Below, piece after piece: positions 8,105 through 16,044 of a DNA stretch of 64,000 bases. The translations under genes were made by a program, and so were the position numbers. The stretch comes from Candidatus Omnitrophota bacterium. GTDB lineage: Bacteria > Omnitrophota > Omnitrophia > Omnitrophales > Aquincolibacteriaceae. Within the stretch, counting starts at the first letter, position 1. Every line of letters starts with the position of its first letter. Location: assembly GCA_022711115.1 (NCBI GenBank), contig JAKLFP010000007.1:82555-146554 (forward strand). The letters run 5' to 3'. The notes under the pieces were generated by a model. The model did no database searches and had not been told where the DNA came from. It saw nothing but the letters and a program-made list of their open reading frames with translations.

Positions 8105-9640
8105 ATGAAAAAAACATCTTCAAAACAGCCTCTCAAACCCAAAAATAAAAAAAATATTTGTCCTACTGTTGCTGAGACAAAGAAGGCGATACCTGAATTG
8201 CATCAAAAATGTGGAAGCTTTTTTGAATGGTCCCACGATATGATCCAAATCTTTAAGCCGAAGGACAAGATCCTGGAAGTGAATCCCGCGTGGCGGCAAG
8301 CGCTTGAATATTCAGAGGACGACCTGGCCGCTCTTTCGGCTTTGCAGCTCATTCATTCTAGAGACAAAAAAGAATGCCAGGAAGTTTTTAATGCGGTCTT
8401 GAATGATGGAAAACCGAGGAAATGGTTTGCCACGTTTCTGTCAAAGACTGGGCGGGAAATCATCACGGAAGGCACGGTGGGCAGATGGGTGGATCCCTCG
8501 AACGTTCTCTTCGGGATTTTTCACGATGTCACAAAACGTAAAGAATATGAAGCATTGAAGGATGAATTTATCAGTACGGTTTCTCATGAGCTAAGGACCC
8601 CTCTGACGGTGATTCGCGAGGGAATCGCGCAGATGCAGGATGGGCTTTTGGGTGAGATTCCCGGCGAACAGAAAGAACTTCTTCATGTGGTGATTCAGAA
8701 TGCGGATCGTCTCAGCCGGATCATCGAAGAACTTCTGGATGTTTCCAAACTGGAGGCCGGACATGTCCGCCTTCACCGGTCACTTTGTAATATGGTGGAA
8801 GTGGTTCGGGACGTTGTCGAAGGGTTCAAACCTGTGGCCCAAAGCAAGCACCTGGATATTCAGACGGAATGCGGCAAGGAAAAGATCGAGATCTATATCG
8901 ACCGTGAAAAGATCGTTCAGGTATTGGATCATCTGCTCAATAATGCTTTAAAATTCACCCAGCAGGGAAATGTCAAAGTCGGTATACGGGAAATGAGCGA
9001 TTTTGTGGAATGTAAAGTGGTGGATACGGGAAAAGGCATACCCCCCAAAGATCTTACCAGGGCTTTTGACAAATTCAGTCAGTTCGAACGGGAAATGGGG
9101 CCTGGCGACAGGGGGACAGGATTAGGGCTTCCCATCTGCAAAAAGCTTATCGAATTACACCATGGGCGAATGATGATCGACAGCTCTCCGATGAAGGGAA
9201 CGAGCGTGACTTTCCTGCTTCCGAAATATGTCCAGCGTGATTTTTTCAGAGATGCGATTGGGCAGGTTATGAAAAAATGCCAGAAAGAGGGACAGTCTCT
9301 GTCCATTATCATTTTTGATCTCGTGGATTTTGATACGCTGAAAAAAAGCCTTGGGCTGAGAAAAGTGGAACGGATCGTCATGCGCATGGAACATCTGATC
9401 AATAAATCGCTCAGACGCACCGCGGACATTGCCATCAAAGATACAAAAGCGATCCTGGTTTTATTGCCGGACACCTACAAAGAAAGCGCTTATGTTGTTC
9501 TGGGCCGCCTCTCGCAACTTTTGGAGAGTTATCTTGCCCGGGAGAGGAAATCACCCAAGATCGAGATCCACAGCAGTGTTGCTTGCTTCCCGGATGAAGT
9601 GTCGGATCTGGAGAAGATCCTCAAAAAGATCTATGAATAA
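8105..9640 (+). CDS. PAS-domain histidine kinase with degenerate GGDEF-like C-terminus
   Basis: 511 aa with no clear TM segment, so probably cytoplasmic. Residues about 38-145 form a PAS domain (IFKPKDKILEVNPAW). HisKA follows with SHELRTPLT and phosphorylatable H161. The HATPase_c domain has NNALKFT, DTGKGIPP and GTGLGLPICKKLIELHHG. Residues about 380-511 form an extra domain (LSIIIFDLVDFDTLKKSLG...VACFPDE) that looks like a GGDEF fold without the GG[DE]EF active site. A response regulator begins 26 bp downstream, so the two are a cognate pair. Signal unknown; the extra domain could bind a nucleotide or serve as a dimerisation unit. Confidence 0.88.
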   Translation: MKKTSSKQPLKPKNKKNICPTVAETKKAIPELHQKCGSFFEWSHDMIQIFKPKDKILEVNPAWRQALEYSEDDLAALSALQLIHSRDKKECQEVFNAVLNDGKPRKWFATFLSKTGREIITEGTVGRWVDPSNVLFGIFHDVTKRKEYEALKDEFISTVSHELRTPLTVIREGIAQMQDGLLGEIPGEQKELLHVVIQNADRLSRIIEELLDVSKLEAGHVRLHRSLCNMVEVVRDVVEGFKPVAQSKHLDIQTECGKEKIEIYIDREKIVQVLDHLLNNALKFTQQGNVKVGIREMSDFVECKVVDTGKGIPPKDLTRAFDKFSQFEREMGPGDRGTGLGLPICKKLIELHHGRMMIDSSPMKGTSVTFLLPKYVQRDFFRDAIGQVMKKCQKEGQSLSIIIFDLVDFDTLKKSLGLRKVERIVMRMEHLINKSLRRTADIAIKDTKAILVLLPDTYKESAYVVLGRLSQLLESYLARERKSPKIEIHSSVACFPDEVSDLEKILKKIYE

Positions 9641-9666
9641 CGGGAAAACCGTGAGAGATTGATTCC

Positions 9667-10041
9667 ATGGCAGAAAAAATTCTCGTGGTGGATGATGAAC
9701 CGCACATTCTTTCGATGGTTTCCAGGCGATTATCGGCCCATGGGTATGAAGTGATCGTGGCGTCTTCCGGAGAAGAAGGGATTCGAAAGGCTGAAAAGGA
9801 TCCGCCCGATCTTATTTTGCTGGATCAGGTAATGCCCGGGATGCAGGGGGATGAAGTGTTGTCTCTTGTGAAAAAAAATCCCGCGATCAAAAAGATTCCG
9901 GTGATCATGTTCACGGCAGATGTCAAAAAAGTAAGAATCGGGGAATATCAGCTTTTGGGGGCTGCGGATTGCCTTTTTAAACCATTTACCCCTGAAGATC
10001 TTTTTTCTAAAATGGAAAAGGCTCTTGGCAAAAGCTCCTGA
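9667..10041 (+). CDS. Single-domain (CheY-like) response regulator
   Basis: 124 aa, receiver domain only. LVVDDEP gives the acidic pocket, D53 in LILLDQVMPG is the phospho-acceptor, T84 in IMFTAD and K106 in LFKPFTPEDL complete the switch set. It directly follows the PAS histidine kinase and is very likely its phosphorylation partner. With no output domain it must act by protein contact or pass phosphate onward. Confidence 0.9.
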   Translation: MAEKILVVDDEPHILSMVSRRLSAHGYEVIVASSGEEGIRKAEKDPPDLILLDQVMPGMQGDEVLSLVKKNPAIKKIPVIMFTADVKKVRIGEYQLLGAADCLFKPFTPEDLFSKMEKALGKSS

Positions 10042-10071
10042 TTTTTTAAAAGCTTCAAAACCATAAAGTTT

Positions 10072-10785
10072 ATGCCAGGTAAAGTTTGGTTTATTAAAAA
10101 TATAGCTCACGAAAGGGCAGGATTGTTGGCGTTGCTCCTGGATGATTGGCGAATAAGTTATGAGGCCGTAGACCTTGATCAGACAAGTTCTTTCCCGAGG
10201 GTGGGGAAGAAAGACGCGGTGGTGGTGCTCGGCGGTCCTGACAGCGCCAATGACGAAACGCCAAAAATCATAAAAGAAATCCAGGCAATACAAAACTATC
10301 TGAAAGAAAATATCCCTTTTTTGGGGATTTGCTTGGGCTTGCAGCTTTTAGCAAAAGCCGCGGGGGGGCGAGTCTTTAAAAATCCAGTTAAGGAAGTGGG
10401 ATTTAAAGGCCCGGATCGGAAATGGTTTGAAATTTGTATGACCGCAGAAGGCTTGCGGGATCCGCTATTTCAGGGGTGGAAGGGCCCCTTCAAGATTTTT
10501 CAGTTGCACGGAGAAACCGTGGCATTAGCACCAGGCATGACGTGTTTGGCAGAGGGCGCTTTTTGTAAAAATCAAATTGTCAAAGTCCGGGAAAAAGCTT
10601 ACGGTATACAGGGACACGTGGAATTGGACGAAAAAATGTTTGAGGATTGGCTTTGCAAGGATGGCGATCTGCAAAAGAAGGACCCTGTTTTATTGCGAAG
10701 GGAATTTAAGGAAATAAAAGCTGAGCTGGAAACGAATTGTCGGATGTTATTCAAAAACTTTCTAGGGTTAAGCGGGCTGATTTAA
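10072..10785 (+). CDS. Class I glutamine amidotransferase-like protein
   Basis: 237 aa, single GATase1 domain. The nucleophile elbow is GICLGLQLLAKAAGG (Cys about residue 87) and the catalytic His and Glu are in the region HGETVAL / GIQGHVELDEKMFEDW. The family includes GMP-synthase-like and gamma-glutamyl-type hydrolases used with a separate synthetase, which is not visible here. metF begins 3 bp after the stop, so the two are probably co-transcribed. Function beyond glutaminase-type chemistry is not determined. Confidence 0.82.
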   Translation: MPGKVWFIKNIAHERAGLLALLLDDWRISYEAVDLDQTSSFPRVGKKDAVVVLGGPDSANDETPKIIKEIQAIQNYLKENIPFLGICLGLQLLAKAAGGRVFKNPVKEVGFKGPDRKWFEICMTAEGLRDPLFQGWKGPFKIFQLHGETVALAPGMTCLAEGAFCKNQIVKVREKAYGIQGHVELDEKMFEDWLCKDGDLQKKDPVLLRREFKEIKAELETNCRMLFKNFLGLSGLI

Positions 10786-10788
10786 AAA

Positions 10789-11676
10789 ATGAAAATATCG
10801 GAATTTTATAAAAAACAGAGCCATACGATTTCTTTTGAATTCTTTCCCCCCAAGACCTTGGACGGGGAAACGAAACTTTTTCAGACCATTCGGGAGCTGA
10901 AAAAATTATCCCCGTCGTTTGTTTCCGTGACTTACGGTGCTTTGGGCAATACGCAGGCGAATACGCTTCGTATTGTTGAACAGATTAAAGACGGTATCGG
11001 ACTTGAAGTCGCGGCTCACCTGACATGTGTGGCGCATCATCGGGGTGAGATCGAACATATCCTGGAAATGTTGGCTGCTAAAAAAATCGAAAACATCGTA
11101 GCGCTTCGGGGGGATCCGCCGCAGGGCGAGGCTCAGTTTAAGGCTCCGCCCAATGGATTTCATTATGCTGCCGAACTTGTGCGATTTATCAGGCAGCATC
11201 CGAAACTCGGGAAATCTTTTGCACTGAGTGTTGCCGGATACCCGGAGGGGCATCCGGAATGCAGGGATCTCAGGAAAGATCTTGAGCATTTGAAGCAAAA
11301 GGTGGAGGAGGGCGCGGACCTGGTGGTGACACAGCTTTTTTTTAGCAATAAAGTTTATTTCGATTTCGTGGAGCGTGCGCGAAAGATCGGGATTCAAGTT
11401 CCGATTGTGCCCGGCATCATGCCGGTGACCCATGGCCCGCAGATCCAGAAGTTTTCCAAGATGTGCGGGGCCGCGATCCCCCAAAAAATCAGCGAAGCAA
11501 TCCTCCGCTTTGGCGACGACCAGGAGGCGATCATAAAATTCGGTATTGCCTACGCCACGGAGCAATGTCAGGAGTTGTTGAAACAAGGCGCCCCGGGACT
11601 TCATTTTTACACTTTGAACCAATCGCTCGCGACGCGCCAGATCTATGAGAATCTAAATCTGGCGCATGCGTCGTGA
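10789..11676 (+). CDS. metF: Methylenetetrahydrofolate reductase
   Basis: 295 aa, the full length of bacterial MetF, which reduces 5,10-methylene-THF to 5-methyl-THF with FAD for methionine synthesis or the acetyl-CoA pathway. Diagnostic blocks are SFEFFPPKT at residues 14-22 (catalytic Glu), SVTYGALG, AHLTCV, NIVALRGDPP, VAGYPEGHPE, GADLVVTQLFF and VPIVPGIMPVT. The 3' end overlaps a possible early start of the next gene, whose better start lies 20 bp downstream. In an anaerobe with hydrogenase maturases a Wood-Ljungdahl role is possible but not shown here. Confidence 0.95.
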   Translation: MKISEFYKKQSHTISFEFFPPKTLDGETKLFQTIRELKKLSPSFVSVTYGALGNTQANTLRIVEQIKDGIGLEVAAHLTCVAHHRGEIEHILEMLAAKKIENIVALRGDPPQGEAQFKAPPNGFHYAAELVRFIRQHPKLGKSFALSVAGYPEGHPECRDLRKDLEHLKQKVEEGADLVVTQLFFSNKVYFDFVERARKIGIQVPIVPGIMPVTHGPQIQKFSKMCGAAIPQKISEAILRFGDDQEAIIKFGIAYATEQCQELLKQGAPGLHFYTLNQSLATRQIYENLNLAHAS

Positions 11677-11695
11677 AATTCTTGAAGAAGATACG

Positions 11696-12157
11696 ATGAT
11701 GAAACAATGGCATATCGGTGAAATTCTGATTCAGAAAAAACTTATCGACTGGCTGCAACTTGAGGATGCTCTGAACGAACAGAAACGGACCAGAGAGTTT
11801 GTGGGCGAGGTGTTGGTTCGCAAACAATATGTCCCGCGTTTTCTTTTGTTTAAGGCGTTGGCGGAGCGGCACGCGATCCCGTTCGTGGATCTTTCCCGTA
11901 TTTTTATCGATCCTCAATGGATCCGGCTTATCCCGAAGAGTATTTCGCTGAAGTACGGCATCGTACCTATTGAATCCCAGAATGGGACATTGATTGTCGG
12001 GATCAAAGACCCGATGGCCGTTCTGCCGGAAAAAGAGATTGCGGAACTCGCGAAAGTGTCGCAGATTAAGACCGTGCTTTGTACCCCGGAAGCGATTGCG
12101 ACAGCCATTGATGAGAACTACGGCAAACAGAATACGGAGGCAGATGCCCTTCCATGA
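11696..12157 (+). CDS. Stand-alone MshEN/GspE N-terminal domain protein
   Basis: 153 aa beginning at ATG 11696. The sequence IGEILIQKKLIDWLQLEDAL...GEVLVRKQYV...LAERHAIPFVDL...IPKSISLKYGIVPIE...VGIKDPM is the N-terminal module of GspE/PilB/MshE ATPases (MshEN), which in some members binds cyclic-di-GMP. No ATPase domain follows, so this is a free-standing module. Its 3' end overlaps aspA by 4 bp (ATGA). Pseudopilin genes lie about 1.5 kb downstream, so a link to pilus or type II secretion regulation is plausible but is inference. Confidence 0.8.
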   Translation: MMKQWHIGEILIQKKLIDWLQLEDALNEQKRTREFVGEVLVRKQYVPRFLLFKALAERHAIPFVDLSRIFIDPQWIRLIPKSISLKYGIVPIESQNGTLIVGIKDPMAVLPEKEIAELAKVSQIKTVLCTPEAIATAIDENYGKQNTEADALP

Positions 12158-13551
12158 AAAAAAATAATACCAGGGTTGAAAAAGATTCGCTTGGAATGAC
12201 AACCGTGCCTGAGGAGGCTTATTACGGTGCCGAAACCGCGAGGGCCGTGGCAAATTTCCCTATTTCCGGTCTTCGTTTCCATAAAGAATTCATTTGGGCT
12301 TTGGCGGTGATCAAAAAAGCTTGTGCGCAGGCGAATTGTTCACTCGGCAGTCTTGATAGGCGCCGGGGAGGTGCGATCATCCGAGCGTGCGAGGAGATTA
12401 TGGCCGGGAAATGGCACGACCAGTTTGTGACAGATGCCTTGCAGTCCGGCGCCGGTGTTTCTATCCACATGAATGCGAATGAGGTGATCACGAACCGCGC
12501 GCTTGAGATCTTAGGCCGGAAGAAAGGGGATTATGCTTTTCTTCATTCTCATGATCATGTGAATATGGGGCAATCCACGAACGATGTGATCCCCACAGCG
12601 CTTCGCCTTGCGGTCTTGAAGATTTCAAAAATTTTTTCCCAAAATTCTTTGGCCTTGGAAAAAGCATTACACAAAAAAGCAAAACAGTTCGGAAGGGTTA
12701 TCAAATCCGGCCGGACCCACCTCCAGGATGCAGTGCCGATTACCGTGGGGCAGGAATTCGGCGGGTGGGCCTACCAACTGGAAAAGGGACGTAAACGTGT
12801 CGGTCAGTTAACTCAATGGCTTTTGGAGCTTGGCATCGGCGGTTCTGCGGTCGGAACGGGTCTGAACACGTCATTGCGCTATCGTGCGAAAGTGATCCGG
12901 AATTTGCGGCTCTTGACAGGATTAAATGTCAAAAGCAGCCGCAACCTTTTTGCGGTGATGCAAAATGACGGGGATTTCGCCGCGGTCTCAGGCGGGCTCC
13001 GGGACTATTCACTTTCTCTCATTCAAATTGCGAATGACCTTCGGCTTTTGAGTTCCGGACCGAATACCGGTTTCGGTGAAATCCGGTTGCCGGCACTGCA
13101 ACCCGGATCTTCGATTATGCCGGGCAAGGTAAATCCTGTGATACCGGAAGTGGCCGCTCAAGTCGGATATCAAGTGATTGGGAACGATGTCACCATCGCA
13201 TTTGCGGCCGCAAGCGGGGAATGTGAATTGAATGTCATGCGTCCCGTGATTGTTCACAATCTTCTCCAGTCTTTTGAGATACTTAATAATACCCTAAAAA
13301 TCCTCACAACGCGTTGTGTTGCTGGAATTCAAGTTGATGTTAAGAAATGCCGGCAGTATGCCGAAAATAGTTTTGGTATAGCTGCTGCGTTAAATCCATA
13401 TATCGGCTATTCCAAGGCTGCTGAATGTGTTAAAGAAGCCAAAGAAAATCAAGAAAAACTGAGTCAAGTCATTATAAATAAAGGACTTATGAATGAAAAA
13501 GTGCTAGCAAATGTTCTATCGCCTGATAACTTGACAAAGCCTTATAGTTAA
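12154..13551 (+). CDS. aspA: Aspartate ammonia-lyase / class II fumarase family enzyme
   Basis: 465 aa of the fumarase/aspartase superfamily. The signature loop GSSIMPGKVNPV contains the catalytic Ser. Aspartase-like features are GAGVSIHMNANEV and SGRTHLQDAVPITVGQEFGG; fumarases usually read TGSGTQTNMN and GRTH(L/M)DATP there, so aspartase (aspartate to fumarate plus ammonia) is preferred. LNPYIGYSKAAECVKEA is at the C-terminus. Start ATG 12154 overlaps the preceding stop. From about 13270 the coding sequence is noticeably more AT-rich than its first two thirds. Specificity between Asp and malate is not proven by sequence. Confidence 0.82.
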   Translation: MKKNNTRVEKDSLGMTTVPEEAYYGAETARAVANFPISGLRFHKEFIWALAVIKKACAQANCSLGSLDRRRGGAIIRACEEIMAGKWHDQFVTDALQSGAGVSIHMNANEVITNRALEILGRKKGDYAFLHSHDHVNMGQSTNDVIPTALRLAVLKISKIFSQNSLALEKALHKKAKQFGRVIKSGRTHLQDAVPITVGQEFGGWAYQLEKGRKRVGQLTQWLLELGIGGSAVGTGLNTSLRYRAKVIRNLRLLTGLNVKSSRNLFAVMQNDGDFAAVSGGLRDYSLSLIQIANDLRLLSSGPNTGFGEIRLPALQPGSSIMPGKVNPVIPEVAAQVGYQVIGNDVTIAFAAASGECELNVMRPVIVHNLLQSFEILNNTLKILTTRCVAGIQVDVKKCRQYAENSFGIAAALNPYIGYSKAAECVKEAKENQEKLSQVIINKGLMNEKVLANVLSPDNLTKPYS

Positions 13552-13559
13552 ATTAAAAT
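13531..13559 (+). promoter_or_regulatory. Promoter for the pseudopilin genes
   Basis: TTGACA (13531-13536), a 17-bp spacer and TAAAAT (13554-13559) form a near-consensus sigma70 promoter that overlaps the last codons of aspA. It would give the first pilin mRNA a leader of about 65 nt. Confidence 0.6.
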
Positions 13560-13575
13560 ATAATAAGAATTTAGT

Positions 13576-13612
13576 TTATCACTGATTAGCAATTCTTATC
13601 ATTGATTAACAA
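13576..13612. repeat. Tandem 17-bp direct repeat upstream of pilin gene
   Basis: TTATCACTGATTAGCAA (13576-13592) and TTATCATTGATTAACAA (13596-13612) match at 15 of 17 positions and are 20 bp apart, two helical turns. They lie between the promoter and the pilin RBS, so they may be paired regulator sites or an RNA-level element. Confidence 0.55.
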
Positions 13613-13633
13613 ATGGAAAAGGAGAAAATAAGA

Positions 13634-14140
13634 ATGAAAAACTTATTAATGAGAAAGAGGGAAAAGGGTTTCACCCTTATAGAAATCCTGATCGTTGTGA
13701 TTATTCTCGCCATTTTGGCAGCTTTGATATTGCCAAAATTTTTAGGTCAGACGGAAAATGCGTATGTTTCAGAGGCCAATCAGATGTTGGGAGCGATAGC
13801 CCGTGCACAGGAAACCACCATGGCGATGCTCGAGACAGCCACCGGAGCTCCAGCCACCACAGGTACCGCCATTCCTACGGCGTGCCCGCTTACGGCTGCT
13901 TGTACTGCGGCCGAATGGAGTGCCATCGGGATGCAGCCGCCGCCGCCCAAAAGTCACTTTGATTACTCCTGTACCGATTCAACCTGTACCGCTGAAAGGA
14001 CGGTCAATGGTGTGTTGAGTACAATTGTTTTTAACTATACGCCGGATGTGCATACGTTTACCGCTTGCACTGGCAGCTATACGTTGAACACGTCAGGAAC
14101 TGCCGGCTCGTCGGATAGAGGTTGTCGGGTCGTAACATAA
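13634..14140 (+). CDS. Type IV pilin / GspG-like pseudopilin 1
   Basis: 168 aa from ATG 13634, which follows AAGGAG (13618-13623); an in-frame ATG at 13613 would place the RBS inside the gene. A short basic leader (MKNLLMRKREKG) is followed by FTLIEILIVVIILAILAAL, the class III prepilin signal, with prepilin-peptidase cleavage between G and F and Glu at mature position 5. The globular part contains paired Cys residues (CPLTAACTAAEW, CTDSTCTAER, CTGSY...GCRV), likely disulfides. A very close paralogue follows at 14327. Confidence 0.9.
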   Translation: MKNLLMRKREKGFTLIEILIVVIILAILAALILPKFLGQTENAYVSEANQMLGAIARAQETTMAMLETATGAPATTGTAIPTACPLTAACTAAEWSAIGMQPPPPKSHFDYSCTDSTCTAERTVNGVLSTIVFNYTPDVHTFTACTGSYTLNTSGTAGSSDRGCRVVT

Positions 14141-14175
14141 GAAAGTCTAACTGCCTGAACAATACGGCAGCTTTT

Positions 14176-14204
14176 CCCTTCAGAGTTGGAAAAGCTCTGA
14201 AGGG
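14176..14204 (+). other. Strong hairpin after pilin 1
   Basis: CCCTTCAGAG (14176-14185), a 9-nt loop and CTCTGAAGGG (14195-14204) form a perfect 10-bp stem, with no U tract. It may protect the mRNA 3' end upstream of the terminator at 14234. Confidence 0.6.
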
Positions 14205-14233
14205 AGTCCGGGGCAGAAAGCTGGAATTAAACG

Positions 14234-14270
14234 GGGACAGGCAAAAAAATGTTTTGCCTGTCCCTTTGCT
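14234..14270 (+). terminator. Terminator-like hairpin between the two pilin genes
   Basis: GGGACAGGCAAAA (14234-14246), loop AAATG and TTTTGCCTGTCCC (14252-14264) form a perfect 13-bp stem followed by TTTGCTTCT. The stem has its own A/U-rich inner part and could terminate in either direction. Confidence 0.65.
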
Positions 14271-14326
14271 TCTCTAGTGAAAAATCCTTGGTCCCATGGG
14301 GACCTATCCAACGAAAGAGGTTGCAG

Positions 14327-14833
14327 ATGATCGACTGCATGAGCGAGAAGAGTGATAAAGGATTTACACTAATAGAAATCCTGATTGTTGTGATTATTCT
14401 CGCCGTTTTAGCCGCCTTGATCTTGCCGAAGTTTTTGAGCCAGACTGAAAATGCTTATATTTCAGAGGCCAATCGGATGCTAGCAGCGATAACCCGTGCA
14501 CAAGAAACTACCATGGCCATTCAAGAACTGGCCACTGGAGCCTCAATCACAACAGGGATTGCCATCCCCACGGCTTGCCCGCTTACGGCTTCCTGTGATG
14601 CTGATGAATGGAGTGCCATTGGCATGCAACCACCGTCGCCGAAAAGTCACTTTGATTACTCCTGTACCGATACAACCTGTACTGCTGAAAGGACGGTGAA
14701 CGGTTTTTTGAGTTCCATAACTTTTAATTACACACCGAATGTTCACGCATTTACTGATTGTGACGGCATTTACACGTTGATTACTTCGGGGACTTCAGCT
14801 ACGTCGGATCGAGGTTGCCGCGTTAGCACCTAA
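14327..14833 (+). CDS. Type IV pilin / GspG-like pseudopilin 2 (paralogue of pilin 1)
   Basis: 168 aa from ATG 14327, 7 nt after GAGG (14316-14319). The class III signal reads KGFTLIEILIVVIILAVLAALIL, with cleavage after Gly. Length and Cys pattern are the same as pilin 1 (CPLTASCDADEW, CTDTTCTAER, ...DRGCRV), and the two proteins match along their whole length, so this is a recent tandem duplication. Their downstream non-coding DNA is also similar in plan. The duplication may allow two pilin subunits to be regulated or assembled separately. Confidence 0.9.
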   Translation: MIDCMSEKSDKGFTLIEILIVVIILAVLAALILPKFLSQTENAYISEANRMLAAITRAQETTMAIQELATGASITTGIAIPTACPLTASCDADEWSAIGMQPPSPKSHFDYSCTDTTCTAERTVNGFLSSITFNYTPNVHAFTDCDGIYTLITSGTSATSDRGCRVST

Positions 14834-14866
14834 AAGATTTTAAAGGTCAAAAAAGGCGATGATTGT

Positions 14867-14970
14867 CCCCTTGAGAAGCTCCGTTAAGAAGTTTCAAGGG
14901 GTTGCAGGTATAGAAAATTCAAGACAGAAGCAGAGAAAACGGGATTTTATTTTGCTTGTCCCTTTTTTTT
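14867..14970 (+). terminator. Hairpin plus T tract after pilin 2
   Basis: CCCCTTGA (14867-14874) pairs with TCAAGGGG (14894-14901). Further on, a GGGA...TCCC pair precedes a run of eight T (14963-14970). The layout mirrors the hairpin/terminator pair after pilin 1, but in decayed form. Confidence 0.5.
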
Positions 14971-14978
14971 AAAAAAGC

Positions 14979-15006
14979 TTGTAGCAAAATGCTTTTTTGG
15001 TATAAT
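14979..15006 (+). promoter_or_regulatory. rpsB promoter with extended -10
   Basis: TTGTAG (14979-14984), a 16-bp spacer ending in TGG and a perfect TATAAT (15001-15006) give an extended -10 promoter. The leader to the rpsB start is about 110 nt. Confidence 0.7.
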
Positions 15007-15050
15007 AACGCCCCAACTTTAAAGGCCATCAGCTCTTATAGGATCGTCTC

Positions 15051-15070
15051 GGCGGCTTGAGGCCGCCTTT
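15051..15070 (+). promoter_or_regulatory. rpsB leader hairpin (possible attenuator)
   Basis: GGCGGC-TTGAG-GCCGCC (15051-15067) followed by TTTATT sits about 40 nt into the rpsB transcript. Ribosomal protein operons are often autoregulated through leader structures. The short U-rich run makes a partial terminator possible, but no S2-binding motif is recognised. Confidence 0.45.
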
Positions 15071-15126
15071 ATTCTATCCGCTGTTGCCGTAACGATTTAA
15101 AAATATTTAAGGAGGCTTGTTAAACT

Positions 15127-16011
15127 TTGTCTCAGACAACCATCAAGCAGTTATTAGAAGCAGGTGTCCATTTCGGACATCAGACACAGCGTTGGAACCC
15201 CAAGATGAAAAAGTATATTTTCGGGGAGCGCAACGGCATTTATATCATCAATCTTGAAATCACCCTCACTTGTCTCGAGAAAGCCCTCCAGTTCCTGAAG
15301 CAGACAGCGACCGAAGGTAAGTTCATTCTTTTTGTTGGCACCAAGAAACAGGCGCAGGAGCCGCTCAAAGCCGCTGCGGAGGCATGCGGCATGCCTTATG
15401 TCAATCAACGCTGGCTGGGCGGTATGCTCACCAATTTTGAGACGATCCGGAAATCCATCAAAAAGCTTGATTCGATCGATGCGATGGAAAAAGACGGAAG
15501 CTTTCAGTTTATTACAAAGAAAGAGATCGGTTCTCTCAAGAAAGAACGCGAAAAACTCGTTAAAAATCTCTCGGGAGTTCGTGAGATGCGAAAAGTTCCC
15601 GGGGCGATTTTTGTGATCGATTCTGAACTCGAAAAAATCGCAGTCGCCGAGGCGAAAAAGTTAGGGGTTCCGGTCGTTGCCGTGCTGGACACCAATGGCA
15701 ATCCTGACGGGATCGATTATCCCTTGCCCGGCAATGACGATGCGATCAAGGCGATCAAGCTGTTTTGTGAAACCGCATCCAATGCCATTCTTGAAGGAAA
15801 AAAAGTTTTTGAAAAGATTGCTCAGGACAAAGAAGATGCGCTTCAAGCTGAGAAGGCTGCTGCAGAAGCTGAAGTTGCGGCTGCAGAGGGAATGGATGAA
15901 GAAGTGATCGAGGAAAAACTTGCGCCGAAATTCCTGACTGAAGTCGAAGTGGTTGCGGAAGTAAAGCCGAAAGCCAAAAAGGCTGTCCGGAAAAAAGACG
16001 GCGAAATTTAA
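15127..16011 (+). CDS. rpsB: 30S ribosomal protein S2
   Basis: 294 aa starting at TTG 15127 with AAGGAGG at 15109-15115. Typical S2 blocks are LLEAGVHFGHQTQRWNPKM near the N-terminus, FVGTKKQAQ, YVNQRWLGGMLTNF, PGAIFVIDSELE and PVVAVLDTNGNPDGIDYPLPGNDDA. The last 70 residues are an Ala/Glu/Lys-rich tail, longer than the E. coli protein and common in several phyla. It heads the conserved rpsB-tsf-pyrH-frr order. Confidence 0.97.
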   Translation: MSQTTIKQLLEAGVHFGHQTQRWNPKMKKYIFGERNGIYIINLEITLTCLEKALQFLKQTATEGKFILFVGTKKQAQEPLKAAAEACGMPYVNQRWLGGMLTNFETIRKSIKKLDSIDAMEKDGSFQFITKKEIGSLKKEREKLVKNLSGVREMRKVPGAIFVIDSELEKIAVAEAKKLGVPVVAVLDTNGNPDGIDYPLPGNDDAIKAIKLFCETASNAILEGKKVFEKIAQDKEDALQAEKAAAEAEVAAAEGMDEEVIEEKLAPKFLTEVEVVAEVKPKAKKAVRKKDGEI

Positions 16012-16044
16012 TTTTTCAAACACGGATAACGAGAGCAAGGGACT

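Noticed and set aside
13531..13564. TTGACA with TATAAT at 13559-13564 as the pilin promoter
   Set aside because: Spacer would be 22 bp; the overlapping TAAAAT at 17 bp fits better.
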